Part shown: positions 29,021-36,518 of the stretch, one piece after another
Layout: every line of letters starts with the position of its first letter
How positions within the stretch are numbered: position 1 is the stretch's first letter
Source of the DNA: Burkholderiaceae bacterium
GTDB lineage: Bacteria; Pseudomonadota; Gammaproteobacteria; Burkholderiales; Burkholderiaceae_F
Length of the DNA: 64,000 bases
NCBI GenBank assembly: GCA_022843955.1
Contig: JALHMQ010000011.1
Span: 62,001 to 126,000, forward strand
Direction: 5' to 3'
Notes under the pieces: model-generated
Database searches by the model: none
What the model was told of the DNA's origin: nothing
The model's input: the letters and a program-made list of their open reading frames with translations, nothing else
Program-made: the position numbers and the translations under genes

Positions 29021-29138
29021 GCAAGCCACCCCCACCCGGGCCCTAGAGTGAGTCGTGCCGGGGTTCTCCCGCAGTGAGGCGCGGCAGGCGGAACATCTGC
29101 CCGCTTCGTTCGTTTATCCGCTGATAGTGGCGCCGAAC

Positions 29139-29693
29139 GTGTCCGACACCGGGCGACCGGAATCTGAACTGATTGTCCTCGCGCAGAGGGGGGATCAGGC
29201 TGCCTTTGGCGTCCTCGTGCGCCGCCACCAGGATCGCATCTATCGGCATCTGCTCAACCTGACCGGGTCGCGGGAGGAAGCGTTGGAGCTCGCGCAGGAA
29301 GCATTCATCAAGGCATGGCAGGCGCTACCGACCTGGCGGCCGGATGCGCAGTTTCACACCTGGGTCTACCGCATCGCCTCGAATGCGGCCCTCGACGTCC
29401 TGCGCCGGCGCAAGGTGGTGCAGTTCGTTCCGCTGGACGACGACTACGATGCCCCGGCGAACCAGCCCAGCCCCGAGGCGCAGTTGCAGGCCCGGCAGGG
29501 CCTGCGGGCGTTGGACGCGGCACTGGCACGCCTGCCCCCGGAGCAGCGCCAGATCGTGCTGCTGCGCGAAGTGGAGGGATTGAGTTATGACGAACTGGCG
29601 ACCACGCTGGGGATCGACGAGGGCACCGTGAAATCCAGGCTGGCCCGGGCGCGTGCCGCCCTGGCCGCGCTTTACGACGGAACAGGCAAATGA
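29139..29693 (+). CDS. ECF-family RNA polymerase sigma factor
   Basis: A sigma-70-family extracytoplasmic-function factor of about 184 residues. Region 2 contains 'RRHQDRIYRHLLNLTGSREEALELAQEAFIKAW' (split here only for description) and region 4 the 'LPPEQRQIVLLREVEGLSYDELA' helix-turn-helix with 'EGTVKSRLARAR'. The GTG giving 'VSDTGRPESEL' was chosen because ECF factors normally begin a few residues before the first helix; in-frame GTGs at 29055 and 29127 are alternatives. The anti-sigma gene overlaps by an ATGA, so the pair is co-translated. FNR-like boxes upstream suggest redox-linked control. Confidence 0.9.
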   Translation: MSDTGRPESELIVLAQRGDQAAFGVLVRRHQDRIYRHLLNLTGSREEALELAQEAFIKAWQALPTWRPDAQFHTWVYRIASNAALDVLRRRKVVQFVPLDDDYDAPANQPSPEAQLQARQGLRALDAALARLPPEQRQIVLLREVEGLSYDELATTLGIDEGTVKSRLARARAALAALYDGTGK

Positions 29694-30148
29694 ACGATCG
29701 AACACAGGCGGAATGCCCGCGCACTGAAGCCATCTCGGCGTTGATCGACGGCGAGCTCGGCGAATCCGCCGCCCTGGAACTGAGGCTGCATGCGGCGCAG
29801 TGCGCGCACTGCGGTTCGGCCTTGCTCGCGTTCACCGGAATGCGTGCGGATCTCCGGGCGCTGCGTGAGATCCGCAGCGACGTCGACATCGCCGCGCTGG
29901 TCCTGCCACGACTGCCCAAGCGGGCAGTGCCCCGGCGCGAACCTGCGCGCCCATGGGGCGGCCTGTGGCACATCGGACCGCGCGCCCTGGGCGGGGTCGC
30001 GGCGCTGGGCGTCGGTGCCTACCTCGGGCTGATGCTCGTCGCTGGCGGCGGGGTCGCCCTGCGGCCCGCGTCGATGTCCGTCTTCTCCGGCGAGCCGCCC
30101 GGCGCGTATTGCGCGGGGCTGCCGTCGTGTTCTGCACGAGGAAGATGA
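29690..30148 (+). CDS. Zinc-finger (zf-HC2) anti-sigma factor
   Basis: A 152-residue membrane anti-sigma factor. The N-terminal domain 'AISALIDGELGESAALELRLHAAQCAHCGSAL' (described as a whole) carries the H-x3-C-x2-C zinc signature; a single membrane helix lies at about 103-123, followed by a short periplasmic tail with two Cys. Such proteins hold the cognate ECF factor at the membrane until a signal arrives. It overlaps the sigma gene and is followed one base later by the sensor-like gene. Confidence 0.85.
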   Translation: MNDRTQAECPRTEAISALIDGELGESAALELRLHAAQCAHCGSALLAFTGMRADLRALREIRSDVDIAALVLPRLPKRAVPRREPARPWGGLWHIGPRALGGVAALGVGAYLGLMLVAGGGVALRPASMSVFSGEPPGAYCAGLPSCSARGR

Positions 30149-30149
30149 C

Positions 30150-30602
30150 ATGCAAAACCGCGGACTCGTTTCTGCCCTGATCCTTTCGGTGCTTCTCAAT
30201 CTGGGCGTGGTCGGCGCCGCCGGTTACCGCTCGCTGGTCCAGGATCGCTCGGGTGCGACCGACCTTGCCTCCCGGCTCGAACTGGACGCGGCGCAACGCA
30301 CGCGCTGGCACAGCCTGGAGCAGAACTTCGTGCGCGAGCTCGACGCCGGCTGGGAGGAGATTGCCCGCCATCGCGAGGCGCTGGTACGCGATGTGTTCTC
30401 CGAGCAACCCGACCCGACGCGCATCGAAGCCGCACGCGCCCGCATCGCCGAGGTGCAGATGCAGCAGCAGCAGCGCGTGATCGCTCAATTCCTGCAGGAG
30501 CGGGAGATCCTGAACGCCGATCAGAGGCGCAAACTGGTCGACGTGTTGCTTCGCGAGGAGCCGGCCGCGCCGCGCGAGCGGCAATTGCACGGGGGGCAAT
30601 GA
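30150..30602 (+). CDS. Periplasmic sensor, CnrX/Spy-like (heavy-metal sensor family)
   Basis: A 150-residue protein with an N-terminal membrane anchor or signal (about 6-26) and an all-helical periplasmic domain. The 'LELDAAQRTRWHSLEQNF' and 'LNADQRRKLVDVL' segments resemble the paired LTxxQ-type helices of the Spy/CpxP/CnrX (metal-resist) family. In Cupriavidus, CnrX senses Ni/Co together with anti-sigma CnrY and sigma CnrH; the same three-part layout occurs here. The actual signal is unknown, and clear metal-ligand clusters are not visible. Confidence 0.75.
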   Translation: MQNRGLVSALILSVLLNLGVVGAAGYRSLVQDRSGATDLASRLELDAAQRTRWHSLEQNFVRELDAGWEEIARHREALVRDVFSEQPDPTRIEAARARIAEVQMQQQQRVIAQFLQEREILNADQRRKLVDVLLREEPAAPRERQLHGGQ

Positions 30603-30630
30603 TTCACCGGAGATTCGGCCAGCAGGTGCT

Positions 30631-30658
30631 GGAACATTCGGCTCTTCCGATCGTTCAA
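30631..30658 (+). promoter_or_regulatory. Candidate ECF-type promoter
   Basis: GGAACAT at 30631-30637, 15 bases, then GTTCAA at 30653-30658 resembles the sigmaE/ECF pattern GGAACTT-N15-GTCTAA. It lies about 60 bases upstream of the DUF6448-like gene and could be a target of the sigma factor encoded just before it. Confidence 0.35.
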
Positions 30659-30715
30659 GCATGCAGGGGGCGGCAATGGTGCCGACTTCCAACCGCTGAA
30701 CCGGAGAATCCCGAC

Positions 30716-31372
30716 ATGTTGACCGTGAATCGCAACACCTTCCGCCGCTACCTCACCCTCGTCGCCGGCGCCGTGGCCCTCTCGTGGGGCGCCGCGGCCC
30801 AGGCTCACTGCGATACCCTGGACGGACCTGTCGTCACCGATGCGCGCAAGGCGCTCGACACCGGCAACGTCAACATGGTGCTGGGCTGGGTGCAGAAGAA
30901 GGACGAGGCGGAAATCCGGGATGCATTCCAGAAGTCCGTCAGCGTGCGCAAGACCGGCGCCACCGGCAAGGAACTGGCCGATCGCTACTTCTTCGAGACC
31001 TTGGTGCGCGTGCACCGCGCGGGCGAGGGTGCGGCGTACACGGGGCTCAAGCCCGCTGGCGAGATCGAGCCGGCCATCGCCGCCGCCGACAAGTCGATCG
31101 AGACGGGCAAGCTGGAGCCCGTGGCCAAGCTCGTAAAGGAACAAGTGGAGCACGGACTGCACAAGCAGTTCGAAGCAGTCGCCTCGAAAAGGAAGTTCAA
31201 CCCGAACGACGTGGAGGCAGCGCGCTCCTACGTCGGTGCCTACGTAGAGTACGTGCACTATGTCGAGGGGGTGTACAACGCGGCCGGCCGCGCGAAGTCC
31301 GAGCATGCGGGTCATGCATCGGCGGCTTCGACGACGACGGCTGCCGCCAAGCCAACGGGGCATCAACACTGA
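30716..31372 (+). CDS. Secreted DUF6448-like protein with His-rich tail
   Basis: A 218-residue exported protein. A Sec signal peptide (about 1-30, cleaved after AQA) is followed by 'HCDTLDGPVVTDARKALDTGNVNMVLGWV', which places it with DUF6448-type proteins. The helical body contains conserved 'ADRYFFETLVRVHRAGEGA' and ends in a His-rich tail (EHAGH and GHQH) that could bind metal. Function is unknown. The ATG has a GGAG box. It follows the sigma/anti-sigma/sensor genes and precedes the reductase operon; the family name is from memory of sequence pattern. Confidence 0.7.
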   Translation: MLTVNRNTFRRYLTLVAGAVALSWGAAAQAHCDTLDGPVVTDARKALDTGNVNMVLGWVQKKDEAEIRDAFQKSVSVRKTGATGKELADRYFFETLVRVHRAGEGAAYTGLKPAGEIEPAIAAADKSIETGKLEPVAKLVKEQVEHGLHKQFEAVASKRKFNPNDVEAARSYVGAYVEYVHYVEGVYNAAGRAKSEHAGHASAASTTTAAAKPTGHQH

Positions 31373-31662
31373 CGCGCAGGCCAGCGTCGCGGCTCTACCC
31401 GCCCGGCGCTGGTGGACAAACCGGCAGCCGGGGCTGGGCCGGTGTCAACACCGGATCACACGTCCCCGGCGACATGCCGGCCCGCGCATGGCTGCGAAGC
31501 GTGGCGCACGCTGGGCCTCGGCCATTGGGGTCCAGGAATTCTGAGCTGCCGCCCTTGGCGGTCCAGCCATTGAGGCCCGTCAAGGAGCCGATGCTGCCGG
31601 GACCTGAAAATCGTCTCTTGTGATGTACGTGCTGGGCATTGCTCTGTCTGCCCTCGACATCG

Positions 31663-32907
31663 ATGACCGCCACCGAACTTCTCGCCTTGATTTCTGCCGC
31701 GCTGCTCTTGCAGCTGGCGGCGGGGATCGGCTGGACAGTTTGGCGGCGTCGCGCCGCACAGGTCACCGCCAAGTCGTTGGCGCCGGCCGCGAAGCCCGCC
31801 AAAACCGACGCGGCGTGGTCGGGTTGGCGCGAATTTCGTGTCGCTCAGCGTGCGTTCGAGGACGCAGCGCAGTCGCATTGTTCGTTCTACCTGCAGCCCG
31901 TCGACGGCCAGCCGCTGCCTCCGTTCAAGCCTGGCCAGTTCCTCACCTTCGCGCTGGATGTCACGCCTCGCAGTGCGGATGCGGCGGCAACGGCGCGTGT
32001 GATTACCCGCTGCTACTCGCTGTCGGATCGACCCGAATCCGCGCACTACCGGGTGACGATCAAACGTGTGCCTGCACCGGCGGAACAACCCGAGTTCGAC
32101 CCCGGCCTGTCGTCCAACCATTTCCACGATCGTGTGCAGGTCGGCGACGCCCTGCGCGTCAAAGCGCCGGCTGGGCACTTCTTCATTGATCCTGATCCGA
32201 CCGTGCCTGCCGTGCTGATCGGCGGCGGCATCGGCATCACGCCGATGATGAGCATGCTGCGATGGTGTGTCGCCCAGCAGCCGCAGCGCGTGGTTCACCT
32301 GTATTACGGCCTGCGCAACAGCGGCGAGCACGCCTTCAAGAAACAGCTCGAGGAACTTGCCGCGTCGCACCCGGCACTGCGTCTGAACATCGTCTACAGC
32401 CGCCCCGGAGAGTCCGACCACCAGGGGCGCGACTATCAGCACCAAGGCCACGTGGACGTCGAGCTTCTGCGGCGCACGCTGCCGCACGGGCGCCACCAGT
32501 TCTACGTCTGCGGGCCGCCCATGATGATGCAGGCGCTTGTTCCGGCACTGGCCGCGTGGGGTGTTCCGGTCGCCGACATCCACTACGAGGCTTTCGGTCC
32601 GGCCTCCGTCAAGCTCCCGGGCGCGCCCGAAGTCACCGCATCGGCCGTCGCCGCGGTCGAAGTACGGTTCCAGCGTTCCGGTCGCACATTGACCTGGAAT
32701 GGACGGGACGCGTCGTTGCTGGACTTTGCGGAGCGGCACGGCGTCGCGGTCGAGTCCGGCTGTCGCTCGGGCGGCTGCGGGAGCTGCGAGACCCGATTGC
32801 TGGAAGGCACCGTGCAATACGAGCACGCGCCAGACCACGACGTGGCGGCGGGGCATTGCCTGCTCTGCGTGGGCCGTCCCTCGTCACCGCTGGTGCTTGA
32901 AGCCTGA
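31663..32907 (+). CDS. Membrane-anchored FAD/NAD(P) reductase with C-terminal [2Fe-2S] domain
   Basis: A 414-residue flavoprotein reductase. Residues 4-26 form an N-terminal membrane anchor. The FAD-binding domain has RCYS (115-118), and the NAD(P) domain has 'LIGGGIGITPMM' (about 184-195) and CGPPM (282-286). A plant-type [2Fe-2S] domain at the C-terminus has ligands C366, C371, C374 and probably C401. This order is that of phthalate-dioxygenase-reductase or Hcr-like electron-transfer proteins. Its stop overlaps the start of the next gene (TGATG), so it is likely the electron entry point of a complex with the following membrane protein and decaheme cytochrome (inference). Confidence 0.88.
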   Translation: MTATELLALISAALLLQLAAGIGWTVWRRRAAQVTAKSLAPAAKPAKTDAAWSGWREFRVAQRAFEDAAQSHCSFYLQPVDGQPLPPFKPGQFLTFALDVTPRSADAAATARVITRCYSLSDRPESAHYRVTIKRVPAPAEQPEFDPGLSSNHFHDRVQVGDALRVKAPAGHFFIDPDPTVPAVLIGGGIGITPMMSMLRWCVAQQPQRVVHLYYGLRNSGEHAFKKQLEELAASHPALRLNIVYSRPGESDHQGRDYQHQGHVDVELLRRTLPHGRHQFYVCGPPMMMQALVPALAAWGVPVADIHYEAFGPASVKLPGAPEVTASAVAAVEVRFQRSGRTLTWNGRDASLLDFAERHGVAVESGCRSGGCGSCETRLLEGTVQYEHAPDHDVAAGHCLLCVGRPSSPLVLEA

Positions 32908-33491
32908 TGCCCGCGCCTGCAAGACTCCTCAGCCGCGAGGTGCTGCCCTTCCTGGGCAGCTTCGCCGCGCTGGTACTCGTCGCACTGGCGCTGGACGGCT
33001 TGCTGCATCTATTCGACCTGCTGTGGATCGGCCGCTGGCTTGGCATCCCCGGCACGTTGCTGATCATCGGGTCGACCGCCTATTCGCTGCGCAAGCGCAA
33101 GCTCATTCAGAGCGGGTATCCGGCCACGCTGCTGCGCTGGCACGAGGTGCTGGCCTGGCTCGGTTCGCTACTGGTGCTGGTGCATGCCGGCGTGCATTTC
33201 AACGCCATTCTCGGCTGGCTGGCCGTGGGGGCCATGCTGATCAATGTCGGCAGCGGGCTGACCGGCAAGTTCCTCCTGGACCGCTCGCGGCGGCGCATGG
33301 AGGAGGCACGCCAGCGCATGCGCGAGCGCGGCCTCAGCGATGCCGAACTCGATGACCGCCTGTACTGGGACAGCTTGACCTTCGACGTGGTCAAGAAGTG
33401 GCGCGTCGTGCACTTCCCCATCACGCTGGCCTTCACCGTGCTGGCCTTGGCGCACATCGTGGCAATCTTCCTGTTCTGGGGCTGGAAGTGA
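32907..33491 (+). CDS. Four-helix membrane protein, probable cytochrome b-like electron carrier
   Basis: A 194-residue inner-membrane protein with about four membrane segments (roughly 12-35, 45-60, 79-115 and 170-192). Histidines H79, H93, H97, H169 and H183 lie in or at the ends of helices, a distribution suited to binding b-type heme, as in cytochrome b561 or ferric-reductase-like proteins. A basic cytoplasmic loop (about 121-165) separates the last helix. I do not recognise a named family with certainty. Both neighbouring genes overlap it by a few bases, which implies a complex with the reductase and the decaheme cytochrome. Confidence 0.75.
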   Translation: MPAPARLLSREVLPFLGSFAALVLVALALDGLLHLFDLLWIGRWLGIPGTLLIIGSTAYSLRKRKLIQSGYPATLLRWHEVLAWLGSLLVLVHAGVHFNAILGWLAVGAMLINVGSGLTGKFLLDRSRRRMEEARQRMRERGLSDAELDDRLYWDSLTFDVVKKWRVVHFPITLAFTVLALAHIVAIFLFWGWK

Positions 33492-34363
33492 AGAAGCCCC
33501 CCATCTTGCTGATCGTCATCGCGCTGAACCTGCTCGTGCTGGTGGCGCTGGCCTTCGTCTATCCCCACCTCATGGTCAGCCCGGGACCGTTGGTGAAGGG
33601 CCATGCGGAACTCGCCACCGACTGCTTTGCGTGCCACGCCGCTTGGCGGGGGGCGTCGTCGCGGCAATGCATCGCCTGCCATGCGGTTGCAGATGTGGGC
33701 CTGAAGACGACTAAGGGCGTGCCCATCGCTGCCGGAACCATCAAGGGCTCGTTCCACCAGGAACTGATCGAGCAGGATTGCATCGCCTGCCACAGCGACC
33801 ATCAGGGGCCGAAGCTCACCAAACGCAGCCGCAAGCCGTTCTCCCACGAGCTGCTGAAGGTTGCTGTGCGAGACACCTGCTCTTCATGCCACGCTGCGCC
33901 CAAAGACACCGTGCACCGCGGGCTCAAAGTTGAATGCTCGAAATGCCATGAAAGCAAGGCCTGGAAGCCCGCGCACTTCGACCATGCCCTGCTGGCCAAG
34001 GCCGAGCTGGACCGCTGCGAGAGCTGCCACAACGCGCCGACCGACCGGCTGCATCGGCAGATCCAGGGCAGCTGCAAGTCGTGCCACAAGACCGAGGCCT
34101 GGAAGCCGGCGACCTTCGACCACAACAAATACTTCGTGCTCGATCGTGACCACGAGGCGACTTGCGAGACCTGCCACAGGAACAACGACTACAGCCGCTA
34201 CACCTGCTATGGCTGCCACGAGCACTCGCAGGCAAAGATCCGCGCCGAGCACGTCGAGGAAGGCATCCAGAACTTCGAGAACTGCGTGGAGTGCCACCGT
34301 GATCCGCGCGTGGAGCCCGAAAAGCGCGGGGGGCGGGAACGGGGCCAACGGGAGCGAGACTGA
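33488..34363 (+). CDS. Membrane-anchored decaheme c-type cytochrome
   Basis: A 291-residue protein with an N-terminal membrane anchor (about 5-25) and ten CxxCH heme-binding motifs at about 46, 61, 98, 131, 150, 177, 196, 226, 240 and 266. Two repeated units (H-x8-CxxCH...WKPA.FDH) show cytochrome c3/c7-like organisation with extra His ligands. The heme domain should face the periplasm and depend on Ccm maturation. The GTG start overlaps the upstream stop (GTGA). With the two preceding genes it could form a route from NAD(P)H through a membrane heme protein to periplasmic hemes. The acceptor is unknown. Confidence 0.9.
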   Translation: MKKPPILLIVIALNLLVLVALAFVYPHLMVSPGPLVKGHAELATDCFACHAAWRGASSRQCIACHAVADVGLKTTKGVPIAAGTIKGSFHQELIEQDCIACHSDHQGPKLTKRSRKPFSHELLKVAVRDTCSSCHAAPKDTVHRGLKVECSKCHESKAWKPAHFDHALLAKAELDRCESCHNAPTDRLHRQIQGSCKSCHKTEAWKPATFDHNKYFVLDRDHEATCETCHRNNDYSRYTCYGCHEHSQAKIRAEHVEEGIQNFENCVECHRDPRVEPEKRGGRERGQRERD

Positions 34364-34741
34364 GCGCTTGCTGCGTGGTCGCCCGTGATCGCGGTCCGTG
34401 CAGCTCCCGCTTGAGCTCGACCCCCGGCGGGCCCAGGGCGGCCAGGACTGCGTCGTGGCCGACAGACCTGTTCGCGTGTCTGCTTTGCCGAGGTCCGCGC
34501 GGCAGCTGTGGGGTTGGCAGCGTCAATGCGCCACTCTAGGACGCAGTCGTTCGGCTGCGAGCTCTTAGCGGTGGTCGGGCGGCACGCGCGAACTACCGCT
34601 GTCTCCAACCCTGTCTTCACCACGGCCTCGGCGAATGTCAAGTTCCATGGCGGACCGGTACTTCGCACAGAGATTCGCGACAGGTTCCTTTGGGTCGTCA
34701 GGCGGCCTTCGGCTCGCCGGTTGGACCGCTGCAAAGCGGTC

Positions 34742-34776
34742 AGCGAGCGCCGGACGAAAATCGTCCGACGCTCGCT
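34742..34776. repeat. 16-bp inverted repeat (hairpin)
   Basis: Arms AGCGAGCGCCGGACGA and TCGTCCGACGCTCGCT pair over 16 bp with one mismatch around an AAA loop. No coding gene surrounds it. It could be a terminator, a recombination site or the trace of a mobile element. Confidence 0.6.
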
Positions 34777-35084
34777 CAATCAGGATCCCCGTTTCGAGTC
34801 CTGGACGCGTGGTCTGCGACGCTGAGATGCGCGCCGTCGCCTCAAAAAGCGCCGGAACAGTGACTCGGTGCAACCACGACTGGGGAAGTGACGCTCGATG
34901 GCGCGGCGCGACTGTTGGACGCTTGCTCGGCGCGTTGAGGCCCTATCGCCGCTGGCTGCATCTTCGCTCGGCGGCTGTGCAAAAACTTGTCGACTTCCCC
35001 GACGGCGTCCGACGCTCGCTTCGCAGTTCACGTCGCCTGTCTCCCTCGGCCCGTGGCCTCCGGCGTGGACCCACTTTCCGATGG

Positions 35085-35106
35085 ATATCAGACAAGTGTC
35101 TGATAT
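35085..35106. repeat. 10-bp inverted repeat carrying island-end motif (right)
   Basis: ATATCAGACA and TGTCTGATAT form a perfect inverted repeat with a 2-base spacer (AG), 70 bases beyond the tRNA-Asn 3' end. The same 10-mers occur as a pair near the left island end. Confidence 0.7.
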
Positions 35107-35117
35107 TCGCAGGGTCG

Positions 35118-35158
35118 AAAAATAGAGAAGGGGTTAGGTTTTATGAACCTAACCCCTT
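35118..35158 (-). terminator. Terminator of tRNA-Asn
   Basis: A perfect 13-bp stem (AAGGGGTTAGGTT with its complement) and 5-base loop, followed on the minus strand by CTCTATTTTT, lies 18 bases downstream of the tRNA 3' end. It is a strong intrinsic terminator. Confidence 0.85.
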
Positions 35159-35175
35159 GATCTGCTTGGAGTTTT

Positions 35176-35251
35176 TGGCTCCCCGACCTGGGCTCGAACC
35201 AGGGACCTACGGATTAACAGTCCGTCGCTCTACCAACTGAGCTATCGGGGA
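35176..35251 (-). tRNA. tRNA-Asn (GTT)
   Basis: A complete 76-base tRNA with encoded CCA. The acceptor stem pairs TCCCCGA with TCGGGGA, the D-loop reads AGCTCAGTTGGTAGAGC, the anticodon loop is CTGTTAATC giving anticodon GTT (Asn), and the T-loop is GGTTCGAGCCC. A terminator follows. Its 3' half is duplicated near 27541, marking it as the integration site of the adjacent island. Confidence 0.97.
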
Positions 35252-35309
35252 ATGAAAGCGCGCGAGTATACCGAGACGATGCGTGCCTGATCAAACGAAG
35301 AACGGTCGC

Positions 35310-36518
35310 TTATGCCTTGAGGACCGCGGCAATGGCATCGCAGGTGTAATCGATGTTGCGCGAGTTCAGCGCCGCGACGCAGATGCGGCCGCTGGACACG
35401 GCATAGATACCGAACTCGCTGCGCAGACGCTCGACCTGAGCGGCCGAGAGGCCGGTGTACGAAAACATGCCGCGCTGCTTGGCGACGAAGCCGAAGTCGC
35501 GCGCAACGCCTCGCGACTTTAGGCCTTCGACGAATCGAGTACGCATCGACTTGATGCGATCACGCATCTCGCCCAGCTCTTTTTCCCATTGTTCGCGCAG
35601 CGCCGGCGTGGTGAGAACCGCAGCCACGATCGTGCCGCCATGGGTTGGCGGGTTCGAGTAGTTCGTGCGGATGACCCGCTTGAGTTGGCTCAGGACACGT
35701 GCCGCTTCGTCCTTGTCAGCTGCCACGATCGACAGCGCACCAACTCGCTCGCCGTACAGCGAGAACGACTTGGAGAAAGAACTGGCCACGAAGAACGTGA
35801 CTCCGGCATCAGCGAACAGGCGCACGGCAGCGCCGTCGGCATCGATGCCATCGCCGAAGCCTTGGTAAGCGATGTCGAGAAACGGCAGTAATTGCCGCTC
35901 GCGCACCACATCGACGACTTGCTGCCACTGCGCCAGCGTGAGGTCGACACCTGTCGGGTTGTGGCAGCACGCATGCAGCACGACGATGCTGTGGGGCTCG
36001 GCGGCCCGCAGCGAGGCCAGCATGCCTTCAACGTTTACGCCTTGCGAGGTGGCGTCGTAGTAGGGATAGGTTGCGACGTTGAAACCCGCGCCTTCAAACA
36101 ACGCGCGGTGATTTTCCCAGCTGGGATCGCTGATGAGCACGCGGGCGGCGGGGTTGAAGCGCTTGAGGAAGTCAGCGCCGATCTTTAGGGCACCGGTACC
36201 GCCCAGTGCTTGCGCCGTGATCGCGCGCCCCGAACTGATCAGCGGACTATCGGCGCCGAAAAGCATCTTTTGGACTGCAGCGTCGTACGCCGCGATCCCT
36301 TCTATCGGTAGGTAGCCGCGTGGGGTGGCAGCTTCTACCCGTTGGCGCTCGGCCTCACGAACCGCCTTCAGGAGCGGGATCTTGCCTTCGTCGTTGCAGT
36401 ACACGCCCACCCCGAGGTTGACCTTGCCCGTGCGTGCATCAGCGTTGAAAGCTTCGTTGAGCCCGAGAATCGGGTCGCGCGGCGCGAGTTCGACGGTCGA
36501 AAACATCGTTTGGGGCAT
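35310..36518 (-). CDS. Aspartate/aromatic aminotransferase (class I)
   Basis: A 402-residue PLP-dependent aminotransferase transferring amino groups between aspartate or aromatic amino acids and 2-oxoglutarate. Family marks: 'LGVGVYCNDEGKIPLLKAV', 'HACCHNPTGVDLT', 'DIAYQGFGDGIDADGAAVR', and the PLP-lysine segment 'SSFSKSFSLYGERVG', with the substrate arginine near the C-terminus ('SSGRICVAALN'). Sequence resembles TyrB/AspC of subgroup I; substrate preference cannot be fixed. The ATG at 'MPQTMF' was chosen; 'MFSTVELAPRDPI' four residues later is also possible. It is divergent from uvrB. Confidence 0.92.
   Translation of the reverse strand: MPQTMFSTVELAPRDPILGLNEAFNADARTGKVNLGVGVYCNDEGKIPLLKAVREAERQRVEAATPRGYLPIEGIAAYDAAVQKMLFGADSPLISSGRAITAQALGGTGALKIGADFLKRFNPAARVLISDPSWENHRALFEGAGFNVATYPYYDATSQGVNVEGMLASLRAAEPHSIVVLHACCHNPTGVDLTLAQWQQVVDVVRERQLLPFLDIAYQGFGDGIDADGAAVRLFADAGVTFFVASSFSKSFSLYGERVGALSIVAADKDEAARVLSQLKRVIRTNYSNPPTHGGTIVAAVLTTPALREQWEKELGEMRDRIKSMRTRFVEGLKSRGVARDFGFVAKQRGMFSYTGLSAAQVERLRSEFGIYAVSSGRICVAALNSRNIDYTCDAIAAVLKA

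Larger units (their letters stand above)
28514..29138. other. Intergenic region upstream of ECF sigma gene
   Basis: More than 600 bp without a convincing gene; short frames on both strands lack family features and ribosome-binding sites. It holds the antitoxin operator at its left end and two FNR/Dnr-like boxes with a possible -10 element (TAGAGT, 29044-29049) at its right end. Confidence 0.5.
34364..35175. other. Gene-poor, apparently decayed right end of island
   Basis: About 800 bp with no credible gene on either strand. It contains a strong hairpin (34742-34776), a 10-bp inverted pair carrying the island-end motif (35085-35106) and the tRNA-Asn terminator. It is where an integrase gene would be expected, but I cannot recognise remnants of one. 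Confidence 0.5.
27541..35220. mobile_element. Putative genomic island integrated in tRNA-Asn
   Basis: About 7.7 kb bounded by an intact tRNA-Asn on the right and its duplicated 3' end on the left, the classical geometry for tyrosine-recombinase islands. Extra support comes from four copies of TGTCTGATAT arranged as inverted pairs near both ends, a toxin-antitoxin pair close to the left end, and gene-poor decayed DNA near the right end. No integrase or transposase gene is visible, so the element is probably immobile. Cargo includes an ECF sigma module and a reductase-membrane protein-decaheme cytochrome operon. Confidence 0.65.

Noticed and set aside
28637-29035. Minus-strand frame between the antitoxin and the sigma gene
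   Set aside because: No ribosome-binding site, no domain, and a competing frame on the same strand is equally open; it looks like non-coding GC-rich DNA.
34635-35240. Plus-strand frame near the right island end
   Set aside because: It reads through the hairpin, the tRNA terminator and into the tRNA gene itself, so it cannot be a real protein gene.
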